DNA of 64,000 bases, from the NCBI GenBank assembly GCA_019914995.1, contig CM034126.1, forward strand, positions 5,833,001 through 5,897,000, read 5' to 3'. The notes under the pieces are model-generated. The model had not been told where the DNA came from. It did no database searches and saw nothing but the letters and a program-made list of their open reading frames with translations. This document shows, one piece after another, positions 37,101 to 47,754 of the stretch. The position numbers and the translations under genes are program-made. Origin of the DNA: Acanthochlamys bracteata. Taxonomy: Eukaryota; Streptophyta; Magnoliopsida; Pandanales; Velloziaceae. The first letter of the stretch is position 1, and each line of letters begins with the position of its first letter.

Positions 37101-40100
37101 TTCATGTTACCCTGGTTGGGAAGGACAGTTGCGGGCACCACTGATTCCAACACCGCAATCACAATGCTTCCAGAACCACATGAAGATGAAATACAGTTCA
37201 TATTGGGTGCTATATGTGACTACCTGAATGTTCAGGTTAGTATTCTTTGAGATTATAGTTCTTTCTATTTACCTTTTCTTTGCCAAATGATGTGTAAATC
37301 AATCTTTTTGCTTGCATGCGTAGTCTATAAGATTTGAAGGATCTGGCCTTTCTGCATGCCGTATTCGGTATTGCGTTGTTACTGGATTGCTCCATCCATT
37401 GAATGCTTAATATTGAGGCCACGGTGATAAAAAGCAACTATTTGTAGAATTATGTAGCACTTGAGAGAAGCAACTTGAATGTTGCTCTTAGAGATTAGGT
37501 TATAATTAACTGTAGGTCTAGGTCTAGAAATCCAATTTGGTACATTCTCAAGGAGGCTTTATTATGTTTCTGGTAAATGTCTTCTAGCCAAATGTTGTCT
37601 CATGCGATGGTTAACTAGGCCAATAGGTGATTCTGCATTTGTTTCATCTTACTATCTATATCCTTATACAAGGATCTATAATTTCAGTGTCTTACAAAGT
37701 CGAGACAAAAGCAAAGTGCATGGTTTGTTTATTTATAGCAAATTCTCAAGGTTTATTGTTCTAGGAGAGACTTACATGTAAACAGTGATCACTTTTGATT
37801 TTAGCCTTTTCCTGCAGAGTTCATCATTGTCAGTAAAAATTTCTGTACTATCTCTAAATTAACATATATCAGCTCTGAAAAACATGCAGAGTTTTACATA
37901 AAGCTTAGCCTGTTAAGACAAAATGATACGTAAATACTTGTATATATCCTGTATAGTGCAGGTTTATGCATTTCAAAGATATGATTTCTTAGAAGTTATC
38001 TCAGCAAAATTGTTGTGTACTTTTCTGTAGACAAAAACTTTTATCTAAGCAAAATGCTTGTGTACTTCTCTGTAGACAAAAACTTACTCACGTTAGAGGG
38101 AACCCAAGTATTACTGAGATGCCTAATTGAATTGCACTCTCATAGATTCTAATGTACCGGCTAGTTCTAACATGTTGTGCATTTTCATATATCAAAGCTA
38201 ATATGGTTGTTACCTTGTATTATGTTTCTTCTTCTTAAGTAAGAAGGTAATTGTGTGCCCTTCCATAAAGTCTATAAGAGCAGTAAAGAGAACCATAAAG
38301 ATATGGCTAGTAAATTGAAGTCCTGATTATTTACGCTACTCATTGCTTTTTATTACTGCGAATGTTATCTAAGTAGCATCTGAATGTCATTTGGAGGATA
38401 TTTCAGGTAAGACGTTCAGATGTTCTTTCTGCTTGGAGTGGAATACGTCCATTGGCTGTGGATCCCTCGGCAAAAAATACAGAGAGCATCTCCAGGGACC
38501 ATGTCGTGTGTGAAGATTATCCAGGTCTAGTCACCATTACTGGTGGAAAGTGGACAACATACAGGAGGTAGGAGTACATTGTTGCCAACAAAAAGTTGAC
38601 TTTTAGACCAATTTGTGAGTGCCTCGCCTATCTTGATGATGGTTGAGGAAGACTTTAATTTGCATGCAGTAACACTGAAAGTCTGAAACTGTTAGGCTTT
38701 GTTTGGGAATCCTAAAATTTATCAAAAGCTGCTGTAAGAAGCTGTTGTTAGAAGTTGTTATTGTAAACTGCAGCTAGAATATATTTGATAACTACTTGGT
38801 AAAACATTGGCGAAGAAGATGCTTTTTTTGTGAAAATAACGAAAATGGGCATGATTACTTTAAAACAGCTAGTAAATGTAAGAAATTTAGTATTGGTTTA
38901 TGAATTATTTAAGTAAAGCTTGTAACTATCTGTGCATAATTTATAAGTATTTATTAAATTTTGCTTTGAAAGATCATATAACTTTAAATCAAAAAAATAA
39001 AAGTTGAGTTATAATTTTGAGAAAAAGTAGTGGGCAGTTTTGTCATTTTAGCTATGAAAAGCATCACTAGTTTTTAAAAGCATCCCCTTACCTGCTTCAA
39101 AAGCACCCTAAAAATGGAAGTGCTTTTCCTAAAAAGCAGTAAGTGAAGTGGTTACAGAACAAAATTTATAAAAATAAACGGTTATTTAAAAATAGAAGCA
39201 ACCTAAGATAAGAACTACTAAACAAAGCTTTAATCAAAATTTATTATCAAAGACTTGTTTAATTTAGAGCACGTTTGGGATTGCTTAAAACGTAGAGCTT
39301 TCGGAGAAAAGGAGTTTGGATGTTTAGGAAACGAGCTTGGCATTCTTTTCGATGTAGAAAAACAATTCTTCATGTAATGATTGTACGACGTACAATTTAT
39401 ACCCATGCCTTTCAAATTTTAAAAAAAATTATCAAGCACTGTAGAAATTATTTTTGAGATTGAAAAAGAGAGTGCAACCCTAAACAAGGCTTTAGTCTTC
39501 AAGGCTATGGATTTAATATGCACTTGCTTATATGTGCCGCTGAGCATTTAGGGAATTTTGATTTACAAGATTTAGGTTCTACTATTTAGTCAATGTGAAA
39601 CCAATCCATGAAATTCTCCTGCATATATCTCTCATATGAATTTTCATTGTGCGTATAACCTCATTGGGGGTAGTCTTATGTGAAGATATATTTTATTAGT
39701 ACATTGTCATTATAACCTCATTGGGGTAATCTCCATTTTTGTACTTTCAGCATGGCGGAAGATGCAGTTGATGCAGCTATAAGGTCAGCGAAATTGAAAA
39801 CTAATAATGGCAGTTTGACAAACAATCTTCATCTTGTCGGTGGTGAGGGATGGGATCCTGCCTCATTTACTGTGCTTGCACAAAATTATGTACGCATGAA
39901 GAAGACATACGGCGGAAAAGTTATTCCTGGCGTAATGGATAGTGCTGTATCTAAGCATCTATCTCATGCATATGGCAGTTTAGCTGAAAGAGTGGCTGCT
40001 ATTGCTCAGGTTATCTCTTTTCTATCTCATGTTTATGTTTTTTGGCCATTTCTATTTAGACGAGATAGGTATTGCCTTATAAGATACTTCACAATTATTT

Positions 40101-40933
40101 GAACCCCGACCATCAACTATAATCTCGTAGATTCATGTGAATGATTATTTCCATTGAGTAACCCATATAGTTGACATAAAAAGAATGACAATTCCATCAA
40201 ATCATCTCAGTCCTTCTGAAGTTCACTGTAATATGTAATAAGATGCCTTCAACAGGTTCTGTTATCCCTCAATAATGTAGTTAATGAGATGGCCCTTTAG
40301 AAACCTATCAAGCTGCCATTGCACACAAGCTTTAGCATTTTTTTTTTTTTTCAGTTAGACTATTGTGTCTTTTGTACTTTGAAATATTGCAAGTCTTGAA
40401 GCCATTTTTGCATCCGAGGGGCCAACCTTGTAACCCATCTGTGCTGCTTTATCGATCCATGACTTGTGTATGTTGAACTATATCCTACTTTGTTGATTTA
40501 GTGGGACAGTTAGGTGGATTGTTGGGTAGGATGCATATTATTCCTACCAAGGAGCAAAATCTGAAGCTTCATGTTTCATGTGAATTTGCATATTTACTTT
40601 TTCATGCTTATTATTTATGTTAATTTACAGAATGAGAATCTTGGGAAGCGACTTGCTCATGGGTATCCGTTCTTGGAAGCTGAAGTGGCATATTGTGCTA
40701 GAAATGAATATTGTGAGTCTGCAGTTGATTTTATAGCCAGGAGGTCTCGCCTTGCTTTCCTAGACACTGATGCAGCTAGCCGAGCCTTACCTCGCATAGT
40801 TGAGATCTTGGCTTTGGAACATAAATGGGATAAGTCAAGGCAGAAGCTGGAGTTACAGAATGCAAAGCAATTTCTAGAAACTTTCAAGTCAGCAAAGAAT
40901 GCTCAATTTCACGATGGCAAACATACAGGCTAG
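34128..40933 (+). CDS. SDP6: Mitochondrial FAD-dependent glycerol-3-phosphate dehydrogenase, 636 aa
   Basis: The enzyme oxidises glycerol-3-phosphate to dihydroxyacetone phosphate at the outer face of the inner mitochondrial membrane and passes electrons to ubiquinone; in plants it is needed for glycerol use after oil breakdown. Six exons fit one frame: 34128-34509, 35185-35658, 36904-37235, 38407-38567, 39751-40009 and 40631-40933 (1911 bases). The N-terminus is basic/alanine-rich with one hydrophobic segment ([17 protein letters not shown]), fitting mitochondrial import and anchoring. The FAD Rossmann motif is [20 protein letters not shown] (GGGATG at 86-91), followed by the family signature [18 protein letters not shown]. 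Substrate-side motifs include [26 protein letters not shown] and [11 protein letters not shown]. The C-terminal DAO_C domain ([20 protein letters not shown]) ends at HTG. Length is close to the Arabidopsis protein. No frameshift or stop is seen. Exons 3 and 4 both begin GTAAG right after CAG. Confidence 0.96.
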
Positions 40934-41820
40934 TAAATTAGTAATTCCTTTGCAATGATCCTTTAATGTATTCTCTCTTTCAATTATCATCTTATTAATT
41001 CCTCCTTTCCTGTTTGACTTTCCAGGTTGAGTCCTCGTGCAAAATTGCGCTAAATATTTGATGGCTCATGTAAAAAGTGACTAAAGATTCTGTCTAAGAT
41101 TACTCCGCCATTTTTTTATTTTGGATAATAAAGGTTTCATACAACAAAAATTATCTGCTAGCTACAAGCAGCCACTCGGTTGTCCATACTTCCTAGTCTG
41201 CAGTATGTGCATATCTTAATAGCAAGTTTTGTTCAGATTCTTGTATGTAGTAAAATTTCCTCTAAACTGCGATAGATATTATATGCATCTGACCAGCTTC
41301 ATTGATGCTTTGCATAAATGTATGGACATCAGCTGGTTTTATGCAGCTTACTAGGTTTGTTCACTCCCATAGACCTCTTTTATAACTAAATTCCCGGTCC
41401 TTGACTTGGTATAGGAGATGCTCTGCGTGTCTTGTAGAATAATCTTGTAGAATAAATTGATGCTGGTTATGATATTGACTTCATCCTTACATGACATTGC
41501 TTTTGTGAGCATGATATTATTAGCGTTTAACTTTTTGCATCAGATGGGTGCTTTTCTTCGTATCCTTAGAAAAGGGTGGAAGTTGCTTGCTGCTCTGTTC
41601 ATGAACTTCCTTCGATTGTGATGCAAACTTAAATCAAAAGAAAAGAAGAAATGAGGCACTATATAACTATGTAAGCTTTATGCAAGCTTAGGTGTATAAA
41701 AAGTGAAATCAGTAGCATTACATTTGACAAGCTTGAAAAGTTTGAGGGAAAACTTTTAAATAACAGGTATATTAACTAGACAGTTACGCAAATGTTGCTT
41801 CTCCTGGTGGAGTTGAAGTC
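40934..41820. other. SDP6 3' UTR and spacer to the CesA relic
   Basis: The first few hundred bases include T-rich stretches expected of a plant 3' UTR (for example around 41100-41150). The rest is AT-rich with no recognisable gene. The CesA-like pseudogene approaches from the right on the other strand. Confidence 0.5.
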
Positions 41821-43350
41821 CTACCACTCTACACCACACTGCTTATGTATTGGTTTCTCTGCTTTGGGCAAGAATGGATCGATCCTTACCCAAAGGAGTG
41901 AGAAGATGGAAGCAAGCAGGACTAACCACAGGACGACAATTGTTGGAGTCCTGTTCTGCCGCCCCATTAACCCCTTCAAGAACGGGTACAAATGCAGTAT
42001 CACCCAGAATGCGAAGAACAGTGGCCCCCATGATAAGTAGCCGTTGTTAACAGCATCAGAGAGTCCAGAAATGATTCCAACCATGTTGAGAATGATCAGG
42101 GTTGTGGGAGGAATCAAGAGCGTTGTCCACTTGAAGAGGTACAGCTCTGCGTACTCATCAGTCTCATCTGCTGCCGCCTTGGCTGTGACTATGAAGTTGG
42201 TATCAACTCCTGCTGTAACTTTGAGTAATCCTTGGAAGACGGCAAACAAGTGTGCTGAGACGCCACGATGGTCCAGAACTGCTCGCTTCTCCACCAGTCC
42301 TGAATACTCACTCTGCTCCACTGCAGCTCCAGCACGCCCGTTGCAATGATGGACGCGAACAGTGAGAGGAACCATATACTTGCCAGAGTTTCTCAACTGG
42401 ACGTATGCGACATTATGAATCAGTAACAATGTCCGCATGATACAGTTGGCATATACATGATAGCGTGGTATTTGGCTTTACACATACGGTCGGTATGATC
42501 AATTTTCTGGCGAGGAGGCAGACAGCAGGGATAGTGCAGTAAGCGGAATAGAAGTGAAGGGACAGACAATGGTGTTGCCGTTTTGGTGTAAGCGAGTCTT
42601 CCGAGCCACTTGAGCTTGTCGCCGTAACCGTACCAGAGAGGACAGTGACAGCTTAAGAAGATCTCAACAGAACCAAGAGCCCACCTACGCAGAACCTATT
42701 GAAGCCTGTCGGACAGATTGATCGGAGCTGATCCCTTAAGTACTGGCCTCTTCGGATTGCAGTTAACTGATTTTAATCCTCTGCAGCGCATCTTGAACCC
42801 TGTTAATGTGTCTTCTGTCACGGCCCCATAAATCCATCCAATCTGCAGCAAAAAATCACGCAGTAATCGTTAAAACTCATCATGTTTTCTTTTTTGTTTG
42901 CAGAATTATAGCAAGGTTCTGTTTGTTGTTGACGTTCTTTACCTCTTTGCCCCACTCGGTCTTCTCTTCATAGCCGCAGCTGATAACATGAATGGCTTCC
43001 TTGACGAGCCCAGCAGCATTAACCCCTTGCGGTAACCCTCCTCCGTCGCATCAGCGTTGATGCGATGAACACCGGAGACTGCCCAAACCTTTTCTCAAAG
43101 CTTTTCTGCGACATCAACGACGACTTCTCCAGTTCCTCGTACCCATTCTAAACCTTCCTCGATCTCTTCCAAAGCCCAGAACCCTTTCTTCCCACTGCCT
43201 TCGCTCTACATCTTGTTCTTCTTGCTTTTGAACAAAGACAGCCGTGTCCTCCTCTGCCCTTCTTCGACTTGCTCTTGCGACTTCGCCCACCACCACAGCA
43301 GCAGCACCACCATGATGGCCAGCAGGTTTCGACTTCGGTCCAAATTAAAA
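41821..43350 (-). pseudogene. CesA: Cellulose synthase (CesA) 3'-part pseudogene
   Basis: Reading leftward it covers about the last third of a CesA catalytic subunit: the Cys-rich loop (CWPSWWCCCC), [68 protein letters not shown], the membrane segments ([36 protein letters not shown]) and the C-terminus ([16 protein letters not shown]). Introns sit at CesA-like places, for example after WGKE and a probable 95-bp intron after LIIPT, so it arose from genomic DNA and not from mRNA. Damage: a frameshift after STLM, a stop where SDRLHQ is expected (SDRLQ*), a frameshift before NLASIW, another between FWTI and GVSAHL, and a four-residue loss at WGPL. The 5' two thirds, including most catalytic motifs, are absent. 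The ending resembles secondary-wall or divergent CesAs, but I do not assign a class. Confidence 0.88.
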
Positions 43351-44531
43351 ATGCATAATGTTTAAACGGTCTACAGAAAGGATGGGTCAATTTCTTTTGT
43401 CAAGCTCATTTTTATCTCTCAGAAATCCTTCAACACCGATTTCAATTCCCTTCCTGTATTTTCCGTTGAGTGGGATACCATTCCAATGACATGTTGACTG
43501 GTGCTGTGAAACTCCAAGATTCGACTCAACGCAAATTTCACTTGAGTCGGAGTTTGTTTTAAGAAACTCGGCAAGGCAGCTTGGCTGAAATTTCTGAGAA
43601 TTGGCTGAGCGTTGTAGAAGACATACTGAGATGTGGCTCCCGTTCGGCAAAGCAGCATTTGCTCCGTAATTGAGCTTTATCCGCATTTGAAAATAAAAAT
43701 TAAAAATTATATGTCTACATGATTCGGAAATTACTGCGAAATAAAGATGCCAAAATTTTTGCACACATGATGATGATCCTGTATTAGAGCATATTTCAGC
43801 TTCTATGAAGTGAGTTCTATGAAACTCGGTTGAATGAGTAAGATAAAAAGTGAATTAAAGATGACTTCGACGAGTTCCAAGTAAATTGGAATATAAAAAA
43901 TATGTCAAATTTAAAATTTAGATAAAAAAAATGAGTTTGATGAAATTGAAAGAACACCTTAGAGCTTATTTATCAACACACTTAATTTAATTTATTTCAA
44001 CTCACTTTTAATATAAAATAATTTAATAATTTAAAATAATTTTTATTTTAATTAAATATTTTTAATTTTTAATTTACTTTTTAAAAAAATAAGTTTAGTT
44101 CGAAGTTAAACACGCTTTACCTAAAGTGCATGGGTCACGTCAAGAGTATTTCGTGTTCCTATTTCACAAGAAATATCTTAATTTACACGTATAAAACAAA
44201 ATTCAGTGTAGGCTTGGTTGCACCGATGCCTCTTGTGGTAAGTCAGTGAAGAGGAATTGAATCCTTTTGGCAAATAACAGGAGTTCCCACAAAACTAGAA
44301 ATAAAGTGGTGCTGCAAATCTCACATTGAAGAAGCAGCATGCGTGTTCCTTTATATTTCAAAATACTAGTGGTACAATTTAAATTAAGGCTCCCTAACAA
44401 CAAAAATATATACATCAGTTTCCACAAATGAATCACATCATGATCAACTAGATCGATGAAACCTATAGCACTTAATAAACGAAAAATTATATCCTCCTCT
44501 GTGAGTTTCTGCAAGGAAAAAGAATTGAACC
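43351..44531. other. Spacer between the CesA relic and PGR5
   Basis: Two overlapping minus-strand frames (43387-43764 and 43419-43658) look somewhat protein-like (for example QYVFYNAQPILRNFSQAALP), but I cannot assign them, and they sit just upstream of the truncated CesA relic. From about 43780 the sequence is AT-rich. The last 350 bases before 44532 should contain the PGR5 3' UTR on the minus strand. Confidence 0.45.
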
Positions 44532-45032
44532 TCATGCAAGGAACCCAAGTCTTTCTCCATTCTTCTTTGCCAACCTGATTAAACCTTGTCTCTGCTTCGC
44601 ATCTGCACCGATTGTCTTGCAAAATTCTGTAATCACCTGCATCATTAGTTAACAACATAAAAATACCAATCAACCTAATTAATCACTAGATAATCTGTAA
44701 TAGAGTTTAGATATACAACTGTTGCTTGTTCTTTAATGATCAGTTACCTGTGAGTGAAGAGCTATGGCCTTCCCTCTGAGCTGATTGAACCTTTTCTTCC
44801 CAATGACGTTGCGAACGATGACAACGATAGGCGCGAACAGGCCCTTGCCTTCATTGACGTTGCGCATCACCGGGGACGACCTCACCGGCTTCGCCACACG
44901 AACAAACGCCGTCGAAGATATTCTAGCAGTTAACAAGGCACTGTCTTCCCCGGGGAACGTGCTTCCCCAACTTCCATGAAAGCTGGAACTCGGTTGAGCT
45001 CTGAACCCGGCAGCCGTTACGGATGCCGCCAT
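44532..45032 (-). CDS. PGR5: PGR5, proton gradient regulation 5, 129 aa
   Basis: PGR5 is a small thylakoid-associated chloroplast protein that works with PGRL1 in antimycin-sensitive cyclic electron flow around photosystem I, helping to build the proton gradient. Two exons: 45032-44748 (95 codons) and 44636-44532 (34 codons plus stop), joined by a GT-AG intron after LHSQ. Residues 1 to about 55 form a Ser/Ala-rich, acid-poor transit peptide. The mature part holds the conserved VNEGKGLFAPIVVIVRNVIG, GKKRFNQLRGKAIALHSQ, then VITEFCKTIGADAKQRQGLI and KKNGERLGFLA at the C-terminus. Length is close to the Arabidopsis protein. No lesion is seen. A purine-rich tract before the ATG probably belongs to the leader. 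Confidence 0.97.
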
Positions 45033-46208
45033 GAAGAAACCGGAAAACTCCGAAGAAGGAGAAAGAAAGAGGAAAAAGAGATCTCTAGCAAGATTCTAGA
45101 GAAGGAGAAGTAGCAAGAGAGATGTGTGGTTAGTGTTTGTGAGAGGCTCGAGTTTCTGACAGAGCTCAGCAGCCACATATTGGACATCTCTAGTAGATTG
45201 CATGGTGAGCGTTAGAGCCGTGAGTTCATTGGTCCTTCGTTAGAAACCTTAGAAAAAATTTCACCAGTTGCTTTTTGAGGACTTAAAATTAAGGGCTTCT
45301 GAGGGCTCGCTTATTTACTGAACGAGTCTCTCAAGGTGAGTTTTTACGAAACGATCGTTGAAAGTGAATGTGCTTCTTTACAAGAAAGGTGAGTAAGAAA
45401 ATAATTTTTTAATATAAAATAAAAAACAAATTTTTATTAATTTCTTTTGAAAAAAAAAGAGTTCCGAAAAAGATAAATACATCTTATTTGTAAGAAAATG
45501 TGATTCACAAGTATTATGGTACGTAGTACAAGTGATCAAGGTGCTGTTTAGACTTTTGGGCCTTTGGTTCCAAGAAAATCAGGATTCGATGTAGCATTAA
45601 ATGAATTTAAACACTAGTTTTATCATTTTGTAAATCTCCTTTCATATTATATGTTATGTTTGAATAATTCTTTCGACTAGTTTAATTTTTAAAATAAATC
45701 GAAAAAAATAGTTATTTTATAAGCTTTAAATTGAACAAAGTACAAATTAATTAGTTAATATTTAAAATGACTATAATCGTAGTAATCCATGACCCTTCTT
45801 TGCTTGTTTCTTGCTAAAAGTAAATAACAAAAATACTGACCTAGAGCAGTACTACATTTGTAGTACCTGCATTGCACGTTATTTCTGAGATACACGAATT
45901 AATGAAAGTCTAGGTTTAACTGCCAATATCTACATAACAAGATAAAGTTTTAACATTTATTTTAACAAAGGATAGAAGGCACCCACTCATTTTCATAATT
46001 TACCCATCTAATTAAGTAATCGAACGGTCACGCTTCATTTCTTATTTTAAAAAAAAATCACGTATACAGGTGAGAGGGAAGTCTATGAAGGTATGCTATA
46101 TGATCAACCCAGAGATAAAGGCACCAGCATGCATTTTCAAGTTGGTAATTATCAATTCATAAATTGAGAAAACATGCAAATAGAAGTATCCGTTTGCTTG
46201 ATTTAATA
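45033..46208. other. PGR5 upstream region and AT-rich spacer
   Basis: On the minus strand, the first 150 bases upstream of PGR5 are pyrimidine-rich (leader), and a CCAAT-type motif (GACCAAT) occurs near 45223-45229. Beyond 45380 the sequence is AT-rich without recognisable genes. It ends at TAATA, the target site of the Sirevirus insertion. Confidence 0.5.
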
Positions 46209-47692
46209 TGTTAGAACTATCAAATTAATTTTGACTATGATAAAGAATTAAAAATTATGATTTATATTGGACTAATAATTTGAAATCAAGTTCTGCAGGA
46301 TTAAACAAATCAAAATTATTTTACTTACGGCAGACAATAATAATTATTAAGCAGCCAACTGCTATACTATAATAAATCAAACAGCATATAGAATAGAGGA
46401 TTCTATAGTCACACTACAGTTAGCTGCTTAACTGCTGAAGCATACGAAGACTTCTCTGTATCACCAAAAACAAAGTATTGAGTTTAACAACAACAAAATT
46501 TTAGCTCAAGCTCTTTGCTTAAAAAATATTTAGGATTCACAACTCACTGAAGCAAATCAGATACAAGATCCACAACGAGCAAAAATTCATCCTCTTCACA
46601 AAAAGGAAAAGTTCAACGATCAAGAAAAGAAAGTAAATTATACAACTGAGCTAGACTGATCAAGTCACGACTGGGAAGTCAAACAAATCTAAAGCAATCA
46701 ACCTGGGATGCATTTAATATGGACAAGCCAACTCAGCCCTCATATTTCAGACAGCAACTTAACTAAATCAAGTTCATAATCACTGGCGGGTAAATTCAAA
46801 TTTTTTCTACACTATATTTAATGCTATGAAGACATTGCACAAAGATAGCCGAAAGCAATCGTAGAAGCGGTTGATTAATCGCTGGAGAAATTGCTCCCTC
46901 TCTGGCATGAAGGTCTACCAATGCAAAAGAGCGCCAACGGCAATCTTCTTCAACGGAAAAATCGCCCTACATAGAATGAAATTCTATAAGAATGGAGACA
47001 GAGCAACAAAGAAAGAGCAGAGAGAATAGAAGACGAACAAAGACATACAAGAACTCAACAGCTCTATTCAAGCAATTGAAACCCTACTGCTGATCACACT
47101 AAAGATATCTCTCTCAGCAACCTTTCTGATCATCTCATTAGAAAAACTCCGTGAACACTTAACCATCATGAGATAGATCCTGTGCTCAATCTCTATTTAC
47201 TTTTTTGTAACTTCTTACTGACTTTGTGATAGAGATGTTGCGGGCACCGGGTAAGAAAGCTCAGGTGGAGCTTGGTGAAAGTTCTTAAACCTTGTAATAG
47301 AGCTAGCATATCAGCCAAAGGGGCAGTGGTGCCCAGTAGGTTGTGAGGGGTTGTCTTGGTGAAGAAACCCCGTGAGAGTAAGTGTGCTTGGTGAAGCACT
47401 TTGCTCTTGGTGTATATGTAGCTTATTAAAGGTTTAGTGAAACTTTGGCTCTGGTGATAGAGCGTCCGTGGATGTAGGCAAAGAGATTTTGCGAAGCACG
47501 TTAAATACTCTGAGTACTATCCTCTTGACCTAAGTCAGCAAATATTCTAACACTCTTTGTCTGCAGGTTACATAATTGACTCAGCCGGCTGTAAGTCTGC
47601 TATCTGTAAGATAACTAAACTTCACGAAAATTTTTATTTATTAACTCAATTCACCTCTCCCCTCTTGAGTTAATCTTACAGGAGAACTAACA
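46209..47692 (+). repeat. 5' LTR of the Sirevirus element (1484 bp)
   Basis: It begins TGTTAGAACTATC and ends GGAGAACTAACA, with TG...CA ends. Near its 3' end it carries GAGCGTCCGTGGATGTAGGC, also found in the 3' LTR as GAGCGTCCGTAGATGTAGGC; this resembles the conserved LTR block of other plant Sireviruses. The equal length of both LTRs supports the boundaries. Confidence 0.92.
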
Positions 47693-47754
47693 ATTGGTAT
47701 CAGAGCAGGCATCATGAAATCAAAGGTCTAACAACCTTGAGGTAAAAGATCCTT

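Noticed and set aside
43387-43764. 125-codon minus-strand frame upstream of the CesA relic, considered as its missing exon
   Set aside because: It does not resemble any CesA region, and an overlapping frame is equally open; left unassigned.
44203-44673. 156-codon minus-strand frame over PGR5 exon 2
   Set aside because: It covers PGR5 exon 2 in the wrong frame and then runs into the 3' UTR; PGR5 splicing explains this region.
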